From the NCBI GenBank assembly GCA_000469685.2, contig LS997567.1, positions 18,602,399-18,666,398 of the forward strand: 64,000 bases of DNA, given 5' to 3'. The notes beneath the pieces are model-generated. The model made no database searches and was not told the DNA's origin. It saw nothing but the letters and a program-made list of their open reading frames with translations. The position numbers and the translations under genes were made by a program. Below are positions 10,489 through 21,228 of the stretch, piece by piece. Numbering within the stretch: the first letter of the stretch is position 1; every line of letters starts with the position of its first letter. Source of the DNA: Haemonchus contortus (Eukaryota; Nematoda; Chromadorea; Rhabditida; Trichostrongylidae).

Positions 10489-11002
10489 CTAAACAGTAAG
10501 TGTTTATGATTCACTAGTCAGCCCTTACTCCAGCTTTTTGTCTTAATAAGTATAAACCCGAATTCTGATTGATGGGTAATGGATCAGTCGTATCAGGGTC
10601 AGTCAAGAAGTACTTGCCGTTCGGCACTTTGCTTTCCGGTGCTGTGCTTTTTTTTTTGAAGGTCAAAAATAGGAGATACTGTGCTATAATTCGGGGGCGA
10701 AAGTTTGAGAGGTGACAACGACTTTGAATGGTTTCAGCTAGTCTTCAGAACATGGTCGATTACAATTCTCGACTATATCACTTAAAAGACTTCAAACTTT
10801 CCAGACAGGTTCCGGAAACGGCTCCGGATATTTAGTTGCTCTTGAGGAGAGTATTTCGACAGAAATCATAATGCGAAACTTGCACAGCGAGATTGGATAC
10901 CGGGATTCAAATTCGATGACGCACAATCTTCGAGGCATGACCGCGCAGTAGACTATTTTCTTAAAAAAACCTATGAAGCTAATCCTATACTCTCATCTAC
11001 AG

Positions 11003-11115
11003 AAGTAGCAATAGAGATCGAAGTCTCCAAGGATGTAGCACTGTATAGCCAGCATGCCATCAAGAAGATCAAAAGTTCTGTCAATGCGTTCTCCACGTGA
11101 CATCAGCTTGACACA
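11003..11115 (-). CDS. candidate host exon, weakly SNARE-like
   Basis: The minus-strand translation includes LMSRGERIDRTFDLLDGMLA, which resembles the RGER(I/L) core helix of R-SNARE proteins. An upstream stretch near 11225-11180 follows a TTTCACAG acceptor and reads VGKSLLDVSNERLIM. No complete exon structure could be assembled and a stop follows at about 11003. The similarity is slight and could be chance or a gene fragment. Confidence 0.22.
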
Positions 11116-11520
11116 TAACAGCATGAAGGTATGCGTGCTTCCTCTACATAGCACAAAGACGCTTCTTTCTAGTTCTTATAACATGATGAGCCGTTCATTG
11201 GATACATCCAACAAAGATTTACCGACCTGTGAAAAGTATGATTAATTTTATCCAAAACAGAAACTGTACGTACGATGTGAGGCAATAACGTCAGAATCCT
11301 ACGGCAAAGGACTGGACACAAAATCGATTTGGTATGACGAAAGCAATGGTGATGCGGCCCCATTCTACGCGCAATAGATGTCAAATTGGGGATGCTTTCT
11401 GTTCACCTAGCCTGTCCACTCAATCCACAGGAAAGTCAATCTGGTCATTCGCAAGATGATGGGACGCGCTGTACGCGAGATGCGAATGCGGGCTCAAATT
11501 TGTCTTCAGGATCTGTTCAA
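11116..11520. other. unassigned, possible upstream exons of the minus-strand gene
   Basis: A minus-strand frame at 11384-11256 ends near a GTACGT donor and could precede the acceptor at about 11240, but no homology supports it. Otherwise empty. Confidence 0.2.
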
Positions 11521-11842
11521 CCCTTTGACGACAGCGCGCCTTTCTGCGTGTCTGCCGCGCGGGACAGGGGCGTTTTGAAGCGTTCCGCATCCGCGGCTCA
11601 ACGTTGAGCCGCGCTGTCCCACGGGTCACTCTTTTTTCCGCAACAAGCTATTTTCAAATTTCCCAGGGTTATTTCTCATCTTTAAGTTTCAAGCAGCAGC
11701 AATAAAAACAAAAAACTTCAAAAAAAAAATGAGCAACCAAAAAGATTAACCCTTGAAAAGAGTGCGGCTCAACGTTGAGCCGCGCTGTCCCACGCGACCG
11801 AAAAACCGCGGCACACCGTTGAGCCGCGCTGTCGTCAAAGGG
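11521..11842. mobile_element. piggyBac-type MITE, 322 bp, with internal palindromes
   Basis: Termini CCCTTTGACGACAGCGCG and, inverted, CGCGCTGTCGTCAAAGGG. The right flank is TTAA (11843-11846) and the left flank TTCAA is probably a mutated TTAA. TTAA plus CCCTTTG-type ends is the piggyBac signature. Inside, a perfect 18-bp palindrome CGGCTCAACGTTGAGCCG occurs at 11594-11611 and 11765-11782, each followed by CGCTGTCCCAC, with a degenerate third copy near 11810. No coding capacity. Confidence 0.65.
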
Positions 11843-12083
11843 TTAATGTTACTTTGGATAATATCACGGGAAGATTCTTCTTAATATTAGAATCTTCATC
11901 TTTATTTCGTTCGCGTGTGACCTATTTGAAGAGGCGGCTGATCAATCGCTTATCAGGAGCGGTATTTTTGCAGAAAATCGTCATGCATTCGCTTTTTTTC
12001 TCTTCTAACTAACTGTTACGTAGGTTGCCTTTTATACTTCGGGATTGAAGAACAAAAATAAATATTAATAACTGAAAATTGCT

Positions 12084-12217
12084 TTACTGTTTCTGAAAAT
12101 ATTCCCTATCAAGATCTATACACTTTTGCATGCGTTTGAGCCAATTGTCGAAGTACTTTTGCCACTCTGATTGAGGTATCTCCAAAACATGCATTTTGAA
12201 CGCATCAATCGCTCCTT
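12084..12217 (-). pseudogene. mariner transposase, C-terminal part
   Basis: The minus-strand translation AIDAFKMHVLEIPQSEWQKY ending in DREYFQKQ and a stop at 12084 is the C-terminus of a mariner transposase, closely parallel to the one at 49730-49845. It continues the frame broken at 13160 once the insert at 12218-13162 is discounted. Confidence 0.75.
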
Positions 12218-13162
12218 GGCATCTTTCATAGTCCACGAGCGACCAGTTGCGCGGCCGGTCGCTAGCGACTGGTCGCTCGACTGATCGCGCCACCGGTCGA
12301 CCGATCGGTCGGGAAGGCCGCGATAGTTATGGGTAGACGTGGACGGTCCCGAGCAGATCGCGCGATCAGTAGAGCAGTTCCAGGTGTCGGATGAGTCGGA
12401 AATGTCGCACAAGGAACTGCTGTCAAAGCTGACCGAGAAATATGCCGACAATTAAGCATGTTTGATGGTGTTGTTCTAATGAGTGCGCTTGCAACGACGA
12501 CGATTGTTGTTACCATGGCGTGTTTCACTTGTCATCGCCCGTTTCCGTCTTTTTTATCGTTTTTCTTCACCTAAGCCCCCCTGAAGCATCCTATTGATCG
12601 TCCGCAAAAACACGTCTCTTTTCTAATGCAAGTGTGTTATGTGTTGCGTACGTACATAACCACAACCATCATCAATCAGTTCCCTGCGTGTGACTATTTT
12701 CGTCTCATATGCTAACACAAATAGTTTTTTTTTTCTTATTTCCATTCCTTTTTCTACCCTCTATTCCTTCCTCCTTTTCTCTCTTGATCGAGATTCAGTT
12801 AGGGTGCATTTGAGTGCCGAGAGCAGGCAAGCAGGCATCTTAATTCATCGGAGAGGCGCGCATGTGTTCTTTGTACCCGGTTACTTTATTCAGAATGCTC
12901 GCTCGAGCTTTATCTGATAAGGAAAAAAATCCCGCTGCTACTCGAATCACTCTGTCTCGGTGTGACTTCTCTGTTTTATAAAAACCTTCTTTTAAGTGTT
13001 TTATTTGTTTTCGTTTTGTGTGATAATAACCGTTATGCGCGTTTAAATAAATAAATAGACCAGTCGAGCGACCAGTCGCTCGCGAGATGGGTCCGCGACC
13101 AGTCGCTAGCGACCGGTCGCGCGACTGCTCGCGCGACTGGTCGTGGACTATGAAAGCAGCCC
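12218..13162. mobile_element. foldback/MITE-like insert with CGACCGGTCGCTAGCG-type termini
   Basis: Both ends carry CTTTCATAGTCCACGA (12223-12238 and, inverted, 13141-13156), followed inward by dense, partly self-complementary motifs such as CGGTCGCTAGCGACTGGTCG. The terminal inverted repeats are about 70-90 bp and each is itself palindrome-rich. The centre (12400-13040) is AT-rich and non-coding. Flanks suggest an 8-11 bp target duplication (AAGG(G)-GC core) but it is not clean. Long GC-rich TIRs with an 8-10 bp duplication would fit MULE-, Merlin- or hAT-type non-autonomous elements; family unassigned. Confidence 0.65.
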
Positions 13163-13700
13163 TTAAGGTGTCTGAGAACGATGACCTCTCATTTTATTTT
13201 TCACGAGAAAAACGATAACCTCTCATTTTATTTTTTACGTATGGGAATAAAAAGAAGTCACTCTGTGCCAAGCCAGGGCTGTATGGCGGATTACTCATAA
13301 AATCGATGTTTTGAGTGCTCGAAGGTGCAGTTGTTTTAACCGATGTGTGAGAGCTCGCATTGTCGTAGTGAAGTTTTTTTTTTTGAACAAACTTTCCTGA
13401 CAGTCAAATGTTCATGCAATATTTGAATGTATGCTGGCCCCACTAATGCTTAAGGTTGTTTCAATCTCACGATAGGTCACATGGCGAATCGCATGACGCG
13501 TTCCTGGAGCAACAACTGATTTGGACGACCTCCACGAAATTCGTCTTGGAGTGAACTACGACCTCGGATGATTACATCATACCATCGATAAACACTGGTC
13601 CTTTATCGCCAAAAATTGAACTAAGTTCATCCATGCAGTGTTGTTGAGTTAATCCACGACGAAAGTTGTAAAAAATAACCGTACGATAATGTTACGATTT
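13160..13700 (-). pseudogene. mariner transposase, N-terminal and catalytic part
   Basis: Minus-strand blocks include SLQDEFRGGRP and, in another frame, HVTYREIETTLSISGASIHS (HTH region), then a large internal deletion, then LRQCELSHIG/HYDNASSHTS (second catalytic Asp) and SNPPYSPGLAQSDFFLFPY. The order matches the copy at 49205-49860. A short local duplication of the ATAACCTCTCATTTTATTTT type occurs at 13180-13240. Inactive. Confidence 0.65.
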
Positions 13701-13826
13701 AACTCCATTTTTTGGCCTAAATAAATCTTTTAAGTTAGGTTTTCCTGAGTACGTACATCCTCAAAAAGGTGAAACTTCACGATAGAGCTGTCAGTTGCCA
13801 GATTGCCACATTAGTGTTACACAATC

Positions 13827-14179
13827 CTGAATTATAAAGTCAACCCTCGTAGTCTTCTCATACCAAGGCCCTGTGTTGAGGTTAGATGGGGAATTAAATC
13901 CATTCATGTGGTACGTGAAGGCTTTATATCGACAACCCAACCCCACCCGTACTGATCGAAACCTCCTTAATCTCGATCCATATAGTCGATGCACTCCTGA
14001 ACTCAGTTTCGCCTCATTTCCTCATGGCTTCATTCTCTATTCCACGCAATGACGACCTACCTTTTTCTCATCAATGTTCTACGACAACCGTCGCATAATT
14101 CGAAGAGAAATAACGCCAAAGTTTCATCGCACTATTTATCCAGCGGAGCGGGTAGCGCATAGTTCAAGCATAGTTATTA
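13827..14179. other. no feature recognised
   Basis: No supported gene or repeat between the mariner and the next TA-flanked element. Confidence 0.4.
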
Positions 14180-14756
14180 TTAGGTTGATGCATAGTTATT
14201 GCGGATTTTTTTCAACAAACTTTATTTAACGGAACGATAAAAATACTGAACAAAAACATGTTCAAATAATTACTCCGGAGCTTATCCACCATCCATGTCA
14301 AGTACTGCTTCCCATTGGCTAGATAGTCGGATTCCAAAAGCGAAGAAGTTTTGATCCTTGGGGGCGATCCACGCCTTGATATCGGGGCATCAAGTCATCC
14401 AAATCTACGGAAGTTCTATTCACTAGCCACAATCCAGCGAACGGTTAACGAGATAATCCATAGAAGTTTCTGCTGGTCCATATGTCAGATTTAGGGGCAG
14501 ATCTCATTTCTTGGTTGACTTTGGCTGATTGTTCCACCGCCGAAAAGTTACTGAGATCGCGGAATGACTTTACCACCTTCCAACTTTTCTCGAAGTAGTA
14601 GAGCCTAATTTCGCGAACATGCGGATAGTTTTCAAAGTACGTTTTTGCAGAGGAGGTCAAGTTGATCATTTCTAGAAAAAAAAACCCGAATTCATTATTC
14701 AAATTCTACGGAGAAAAAAAAGGCGCGAAAAAATCCGCAATAATTATGCATCAAAC
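14180..14756 (-). mobile_element. mariner deletion derivative, 577 bp
   Basis: The left end TTAGGTTGATGCATAGTTAT is preceded by TA; the right end is its inverse (ATAATTATGCATCAAAC), losing its last bases against the next element at 14757. The minus strand retains a mariner transposase C-terminal signature (QWEAVLDMDGG) near 14290-14330; the rest of the gene is missing. Confidence 0.65.
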
Positions 14757-15214
14757 TACAGTACTCGCCGTAAGAACTCAAAAATTTGCGATAATACCGC
14801 GAGTTCGCGTCTTTTTCGTCTTTTCTTTATAAATCGCTTTAAAACAAATTAATCAATTAGAAAAAAATACCGTTGAACTCAGCTTATCGAGCTCTACAAG
14901 ATGTTACCCTAAAATGTTGAAAATGCTTTATTTTGGATTGCGCCATGCACTTGAGCTCCATCCGAAAAGTGATTGCATGCACATGGGGTGCACGCTTTAG
15001 TGCTTGAAGGGGCTCATTGGTCTCTGAAGAAGATCTGTTTGGAATTTGCTTTGGATTGCGCCACGTACTCGACTTTACTCAATACAATGTGAAAATGATT
15101 GTTGGTTTTGTTTAGTCTCCATCGTTCCTTTTTTGGTTTGGAGGCTGTAGATGACTGCACCTACGGCTTTTGCACTCAACACTCCTCTTTACAGGTTCCA
15201 TTGAGAAAAAGACA

Positions 15215-15655
15215 TCAATTTATGGCAAAATAACGGAGTCGATTTTTTTTGGTATTTTCCCATGTTTGGAGGAATTTTCCTCCTGAACCTGAGGAGATGG
15301 TGTTGAAGCACTCCACTGTCGTAGACATCCCTTTATTGTCTGCAGGTCTGTAATGGCACACCCTATCACAAATTAAAATTTCTCCCTTTGTATGGCCCCA
15401 AACTTCGAATTTCGTCAAGCCCAAATCGTAAAACAATGTTTTTTCCCTTCCCATTGGTCTTTTTGTAGCTGCGTTGTACACTGTTAGATTCCCCGTGAAA
15501 AATCCTATCGAATGATATATAGGTCGACCCGTGACGAAAACCTCCCTCCAAAACCACTTTCTGCAGTAGGCCTGTCTCTGAGCAGTTTCCTGCAGGGCGT
15601 GTTTCGAAACGCATGCGGCCGGGTACTGTAGTGGCGGGAATTTGGAAGCTTCCAA
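15215..15655 (-). other. open reading frame in left arm of the foldback, unknown
   Basis: A 146-codon minus-strand frame with a near-identical counterpart on + at 16781-17215 (first about 115 codons the same). A second overlapping frame of 82 codons (15366-15614) is also conserved between arms. Because arms are kept alike by being an inverted repeat, conservation does not prove coding. No domain is recognised. Confidence 0.3.
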
Positions 15656-16780
15656 ATGGTAATTATTTGAATGGGTGATTAGATCTGCTGGTTGCGGGGT
15701 GCTGAAGTGTCGAGAAGGGGGGTTGGATCGATAAATGATTACTTAAGTGAGGGTAAGATCTGCAGGGGACGGAGTACTGTAGTGGCGGGAAAATAGGGCA
15801 GTTTGAATGGGAGTTTCGAGACGGTCTGAAGGAGCGGTTTTTATCGTTCATTCATTATGTGGAGGCTGTAGGTAACTGCATCTACGGCCTCTGCACTCAA
15901 CACTCCTCTTTACAGGTTCCATTGACAATATGATATCGATTTACGGCAAAATAACTAAGTCGGTTTTTTTGATCAATTCCCATTTTCGAAGGAATTTTTC
16001 TCCGGAACCTGAAGAGGCAGCAGCGAGGCAATCCTCTATTGTAGACTACTCTTTGTGTTCTTCGAGGCTGTTATGGTACACCCTATCAAGATCAAAATTT
16101 CTCCCTTGGTGTGGCTCCAAACTTCGCTTATCGTCACGCTCAAATTACAAAATTATGCCTTTCCCCTTGCCGCTTGAATTTTTGCAATTAAATTGTATAC
16201 TCCGTAAGATATGTATAGATTCTCCGTGATAGGTGCTATCTAATGATTGTTTCTTCCCTCAGCGGAAAGGGAAAAAACATTGTTTTACGATTTAGTCCTG
16301 ACGAAGTTCGAAGTTTGGAGCCATACCAAAGGAGAAATTTTGATCTATGATAGGGTGTGCCATAACAGCCTCGAAGAACACAAAGAGTAGTCTACAACAA
16401 CGGATTGCCTCGCTGCTGCCTCTTCAGGTTCCGGAGAAAAATTCCTCCGAAAATGGGAATTTGTCAAAAAAATATACTTCGTTATTTTGCCGTAAATCGA
16501 TATCATATTGTCAATGGAACCTGTAAAGGGGAGTGTTGAGTGCAGAGGCCATAGATGCAGTTATCTACAGCCTCCACATAATAAATGAACGATAAAAACC
16601 GCTCCTTCAGACCGTCTCGAAACTCCCATTCAAACTGCCCTATTTTCCCGCCACTACAGTACTCCGTCCCCTGCAGATCTTACCCTCACTTAAGTAATCA
16701 TTTATCGATCCAACCCCCCTTCTCGACACTTCAGCACCCCGCAACCAGCAGATCTAATCACCCATTCAAATAATTACCAT

Positions 16781-17215
16781 TTGGAAGCTTCCAAATTCCC
16801 GCCACTACAGTACCCGGCCGCATGCGTTTCGAAACACGCCCTGCAGGAAACTGCTCAGAGACAGGCCTACTGCAGAAAGTGGTTTTGGAGGGAGGTTTTC
16901 GTCACGGGTCGACCTATATATCATTCGATAGGATTTTTCACGGGGAATCTAACAGTGTACAACGCAGCTACAAAAAGACCAATGGGAAGGGAAAAAACAT
17001 TGTTTTACGATTTGGGCTTGACGAAATTCGAAGTTTGGGGCCATACAAAGGGAGAAATTTTGGTCTATGATAGGGTGTGCCACTACAGACTTGCAGACAA
17101 CGAAGAGATGTCTACGACAGTGGAGTGCCTCAACACCTTCTCCTCAGATTCCACAGAAAAATTCCTCGAAAAAAGGAAAAATGCCAGAAAAATCGACTTC
17201 GCTATTTTTCCGTAA
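16781..17215 (+). other. open reading frame in right arm of the foldback, unknown
   Basis: Mirror of the minus-strand frame at 15215-15655, diverging only in its last 25-30 codons, where the arms themselves diverge. Not recognised; may be chance. Confidence 0.3.
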
Positions 17216-17677
17216 ACTGATGTCATATCCTCAAAGAAGCCTGTAAAAATGAGTGTTGAGTGCAAAAGCCGTAGGTGCAGTCATCTACAGCCTCCAAACC
17301 AAAAAAGGAACGATGGAGACTAAACAAAACCAACAATCATTTTCACATTGTATTGAGTAAAGTCGAGTACGTGGCGCAATCCAAAGCAAATTCCAAACAG
17401 ATCTTCTTCAGAGACCAATGAGCCCCTTCAAGCACTAAAACGTGCACCCCATGTGCATGCAATCACTTTTCGGATGGAGCTCAAGTGCATGGCGCAATCC
17501 AAAATAAAGCATTTTCAACATTTTAGGGTAACATCTTGTAGAGCTCGATAAGCTGAGCTCAACGGTATTTTTTCTAATTGATTAATTTGTTTTAAAGCGA
17601 TTTATAAAGAAAAGACGGAAAAGACGCGAACTCGCGGTATTATCGCAAATTTTTGAGTTCTTACGGCGAGTACTGTA

Positions 17678-18355
17678 ATAGTTAGACAAGGCACTAGCGA
17701 AGAGGGTGAAAGCGATAAAGTGCATCGGATGAGCACTCAATTCTTGCGTCAGCCTTTCTCTTGTGATATCTCACGTGAGCGTCTAAGCGGTATCCACGAC
17801 AAGGTCTATTCGGTATAACGGGAACGAAAGAAGCAACTAACAACTTTGAGGGTTTGGTGATTACTCCGTAGAACTCTATTCAATTTTTTCGAAGCACAAG
17901 TGGCTGTATGTTTGTATATCTGTTCTACCGTCGCCACCTTCCAAGTCTCCTCTCCGAAATCGAACTGGAACAGCTAACTTATCCATCCACGGTGGGCGGC
18001 CTGGGCTTGTAAAATGAGTATTATCCAGGTAAAAAGATACGCAGTGCCGAAACTAATTCGAATGCTCGGGGTGCTGGAAAAGCTCAGCTAGGTAAGACTA
18101 ATCCGCGAATAAGCTAAATATCTAAAAAAAGGGACGTGCGGTTCACACGTGACCGCCCCATCAAAGCTCTTCCCGCACGCAGTACGCACGCACCACGCGA
18201 CAGACTACGTATGTACGTGTTTCGATGCGATCGCTTCAGTACCCTTCAGTTGAGATGAACCAAATGAGTTGTGCACTAGTTCATGACACAGACCACAATC
18301 CAAGTGTCGACCTCCGTACTCATGCGTTTCAGACACAGCTCATTTTTATTTCATT
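17678..18355. other. no feature recognised
   Basis: No convincing coding or repeat signal. Confidence 0.4.
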
Positions 18356-18357
18356 TT

Positions 18358-18545
18358 AGCAACGAGTCGAACACGAGGCGCCGTCCATAATATTGCGCTC
18401 GCTCATTTGATGAGGTCTCCAAACATCAAGGCGTTTTACAAAGCAAAGTTCCTGCAGATGATCATGGATGAGTGATTCCGAAACATTAAGCCTTTGTCCC
18501 ATTCCACGAGTAGTGATGTGCCGATTCGCTTCGGTTAACATTTTG
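18358..18545 (-). pseudogene. mariner transposase N-terminal fragment
   Basis: The minus-strand translation LTEANRHITTRGMGQRLNVS, then IHDHLQELCFVKRLDVW and PHQMSERNIMD, matches the HTH-to-linker region of mariner transposases (the W-x-P-H-x-x-x-x-x-N block). No TIR found; an orphan fragment immediately before the RTE-type LINE. Confidence 0.75.
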
Positions 18546-18569
18546 ATATGATCATTTTAATTGATCCCG

Positions 18570-21228
18570 TACATGGGTTCTACCTTGCAGTGGTGTATGA
18601 GCTCGAGGCGGGAATATTCGTCAGAATCGAGTTACGCCGGCACCCCATACCGACTCCCGTGACTAAAGAACCCAAGTGTCCAAGTTCATGGTGGGACGGG
18701 GCTCTCCTTGAGCGACAGGAACGCCCTAGTAAAGCTATCCTGTTCTGTCGGACGAAGATTTACTACGACCACTTCTTATCCTCGCCTTAGTCCCCTGCAG
18801 GCTGTCCATGCCCAGTTAGGTAGCACTGGATCAGCACACAGCCAAAGGCGAAGAAATCTCAGGGCCATAGGCTACCAAAGGAGACGGACAAGAGTGAGCC
18901 AGCTGACAGCTTGCACCTATAACTGTCAAAGCATCAGCTCGGGCGCTCAACTTTCGGCACTCATCGATGAAGCTGGTTCATATTAAGTACCATGTAATCG
19001 GCTTGAGCGAGACGAAGCGGAAGGAACCACTCTCATACACCTGGACCGACGGAACTTCAGTGTTCTTAGGAGCCTGAAAAAAGAATCCAACGTCAGGAGG
19101 TGTTGGTTTTCTTGTGTCTCCGAACTTCTCTAAGTACGTAAAGAGCGTAACGTTCCATGAGCACCGATTCGCCATACTAACCGCGCATCTTTCAAAAGAT
19201 TCGCAAGTCACCATCATACAGGCTTACGCGCCTACAGCTGACAGCGATGAAGAGCAGCATGACAACTTCTTCGAACAACTCGAGGAGCTCGAGCGTAGGC
19301 AACGTTATCGTCCAACCACAGATCTCGTCGCATCTCTGCTTCTACTCGTGCACTACTCGAAAAGCGAAAAAATATGGATCGACGGGAAAATCACGTAAAT
19401 ACACTTTGCTAAGTAGGCTGTGTAGGCAACGAATTGCTGAGGATCACGCCAATTTTGCAAGATCGAAATTCCTGGATGAGGCAGAGAACAGGCGGCGTTT
19501 GAGGAAGGCGAGAAGAAAGATAGCTGAGCACCGTCTTAGGATTCCATGCTTAAAAACTGCGAATGGAACTCGATGCTGCTCCACACCTGGAATGGAAGGG
19601 ATCATGACAACGTTCTACTCCGCTCTGTTCAGATCGGACCTTCCAGTTGCGAGAAAAGAAAGAAGATCAGTTCTGGAGGAAGCGCTGCCTTTTCTGTCAT
19701 CAGAAGTGCGTCATGCGATTGAAACGATGCCTCGAGGCAAGGCGCCGGGGAAAGACGGCATCTCCGTGGAACTCCTACAAGCGTGCAGGCCTCCTTTATA
19801 TCGAGCACTTGCGAGGCGACGCACTCGCTACCTGGCGGAGTGTACGGTTCCAACGGCGTGGAAGCAGTCTTCGACGGTGCTGCTGTTAAAGAAGGGCGAT
19901 CTAGCGAACTATCGTCCTATCACGCTTCTGCCAGTACGTTATAAAGTATTCACACGTTTTATACTGGCACCTATCCCTAGGACCCTAGAAGAGGCTCAAC
20001 CGGTAGAACAAGCGGGTTTTCGTCGAAACTTCAGTACCCTCGACCACATCGCAATTTGCCGAGGTCTTCTCGAGGCTTCCCGGGAGCATCGCCTTCCCTT
20101 CCTAATGACCTTCATCGACTACAAGAAGGCGTTCGACTCGGTGGAGCCAGTAAGGTCTGGGAGGCGCTGGAGTAGCAAGGTGTTGAAAGGATCTACGTGG
20201 ACGTACCACGAGAATGCTACTCAGACTGTACAACGTTATTCCATCCTTTCTAGAATGACGTTGTAGTAGCAGTTCAAAAAGGAGTACGACAATGTGATCC
20301 GATATCGACAAACCTGTTTTCCGCCTGCTTAGAGCACGTCATACGTCGCTGCAACTGGAGTAACTTTAGGTTAATATCGACGGTGTGCGTCTCAACCATT
20401 TGCGATTTGCCGATGACATCGTGTTAATCACGGACTCTCCAGAACACGCTTCTGAGATGCTGCATCGCCTAGAGGAAGGAGGCCACTGAAGTCTCACCAT
20501 CAATACTTCTAAGACCAGAGTAATGCGAACCAATTCTCAGGCGATAACCCTGTACTTCTGAAAGGAGGTGCTATCGAAGACGTTGACGAGTACGTGCACT
20601 TCGGGAGCCAGCTTAACATGAGGAACGACTTAACTGGAGAGTTAGCAAGAAGTCGCGGCCGGATGGGCAGCATTTAACTTCATAGGAAGCGTACTAGAAG
20701 ACACCAGGGACTGCAAACTTCGAGCAGACTTATTTAATTCAACGGTGTTGCCTGCCTTCAGCTACGCGGGAGAAACCTGGGCTCTTACGAAATCACTGGA
20801 AAGACATTTAATGTCCACCCAGGCTTCGACTGAACGTCGCCTTTTGGGTCTAACGCTGAATCGGCAACGATAGCTCAAACTTCATAATTCCGACGTCAGA
20901 GCGATGTCGAAAGTTAAAGACGTTCTAGTTAACGTCCATGAAGCGAAGCAGAGATTCGCCGGACACCTAATGAGAAGAGGGGATAGACGATGGAGCTCGG
21001 CCACTATACGATGGTACCCGCGAGAGAAGAAGCGGCCGCATGGCCGTCCTCCTTTACGATGGGCAGATTCCCTAGCTTATCGAAACAACGTCTATGATCG
21101 GGAGTCCTTTAGGGTGACTACGCACTGGACAACCAGAGCTCAAGATCGAGAGCAATGGAAAAGAAGTTGGGACCCGCGCAAGGCCAACCGCCGTGCTGAT
21201 GGTCGGGTCGTCTAAGTATCCAATTTAA
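18570..21228 (+). mobile_element. RTE-type non-LTR retrotransposon, decayed
   Basis: On the + strand an APE-type endonuclease (18890-19390) is followed by a reverse transcriptase (19480-20450) and the RTE-like C-terminal tail (20900-21215), in the order expected for an RTE-clade LINE. About 2.65 kb survives; the 5' boundary is estimated. The last about 165 bp is repeated at 21808-21972. Confidence 0.8.
18899..21215 (+). pseudogene. RTE-type endonuclease/reverse transcriptase polyprotein, decayed
   Basis: Endonuclease: TYNCQSIS and VIGLSETKRKEPL near 18910-19030, then an R-F-A-I-L-T-A-H region and IIQAYAPTADSDEEQ at 19210-19260. Reverse transcriptase: VRHAIETMPRGKAPGKDGIS (19687-19760), ANYRPITLLPVRYKVF, PVEQAGFRRNFSTLDHI, FLMTFIDYKKAFDSVEP (20098-20150) with the catalytic D, and LRFADDIVLITDS near 20400-20435 with the FADD box. 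The C-terminal tail RRGDRRWSS...KKRPHGRPPLRWADSL at 20970-21075 precedes a stop at 21213-21215. Many frameshifts and stops; the segment between endonuclease and RT is shortened. Inactive. Confidence 0.82.

Larger units (their letters stand above)
12022..13826 (-). mobile_element. DD41D-like mariner, interrupted by a foldback insert
   Basis: The outer parts (12022-12217 and 13163-13826) are related to the mariner pieces at 47020-47165 and 49205-49960, including the terminal ACGTAGGTTGCCTTTTATA-type sequence and the 5' block around GCAATCTGGCAACTGACAG. The coding strand is minus. About 945 bp of unrelated palindromic sequence interrupts it at 12218-13162. The exact termini of the mariner are not resolved. 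Confidence 0.6.
14759..17675. mobile_element. giant foldback element, about 2.9 kb, nearly all inverted repeat
   Basis: Termini CAGTACTCGCCGTAAGAACT and its exact inverse, flanked by TA at 14757-14758 and 17676-17677. The left arm (14759-16175) is the reverse complement of the right arm (about 16260-17675), leaving a central spacer of under about 100 bp near 16217. Within each arm a block of about 330 bp occurs twice, so four related blocks are arranged U1-U2-U2'-U1'. Large parts of the arms look identical by eye while others differ by roughly 10-20%. Architecture resembles foldback elements such as C. elegans Tc4, but the arms are longer and the TSD is TA. No transposase is recognised. Confidence 0.85.
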
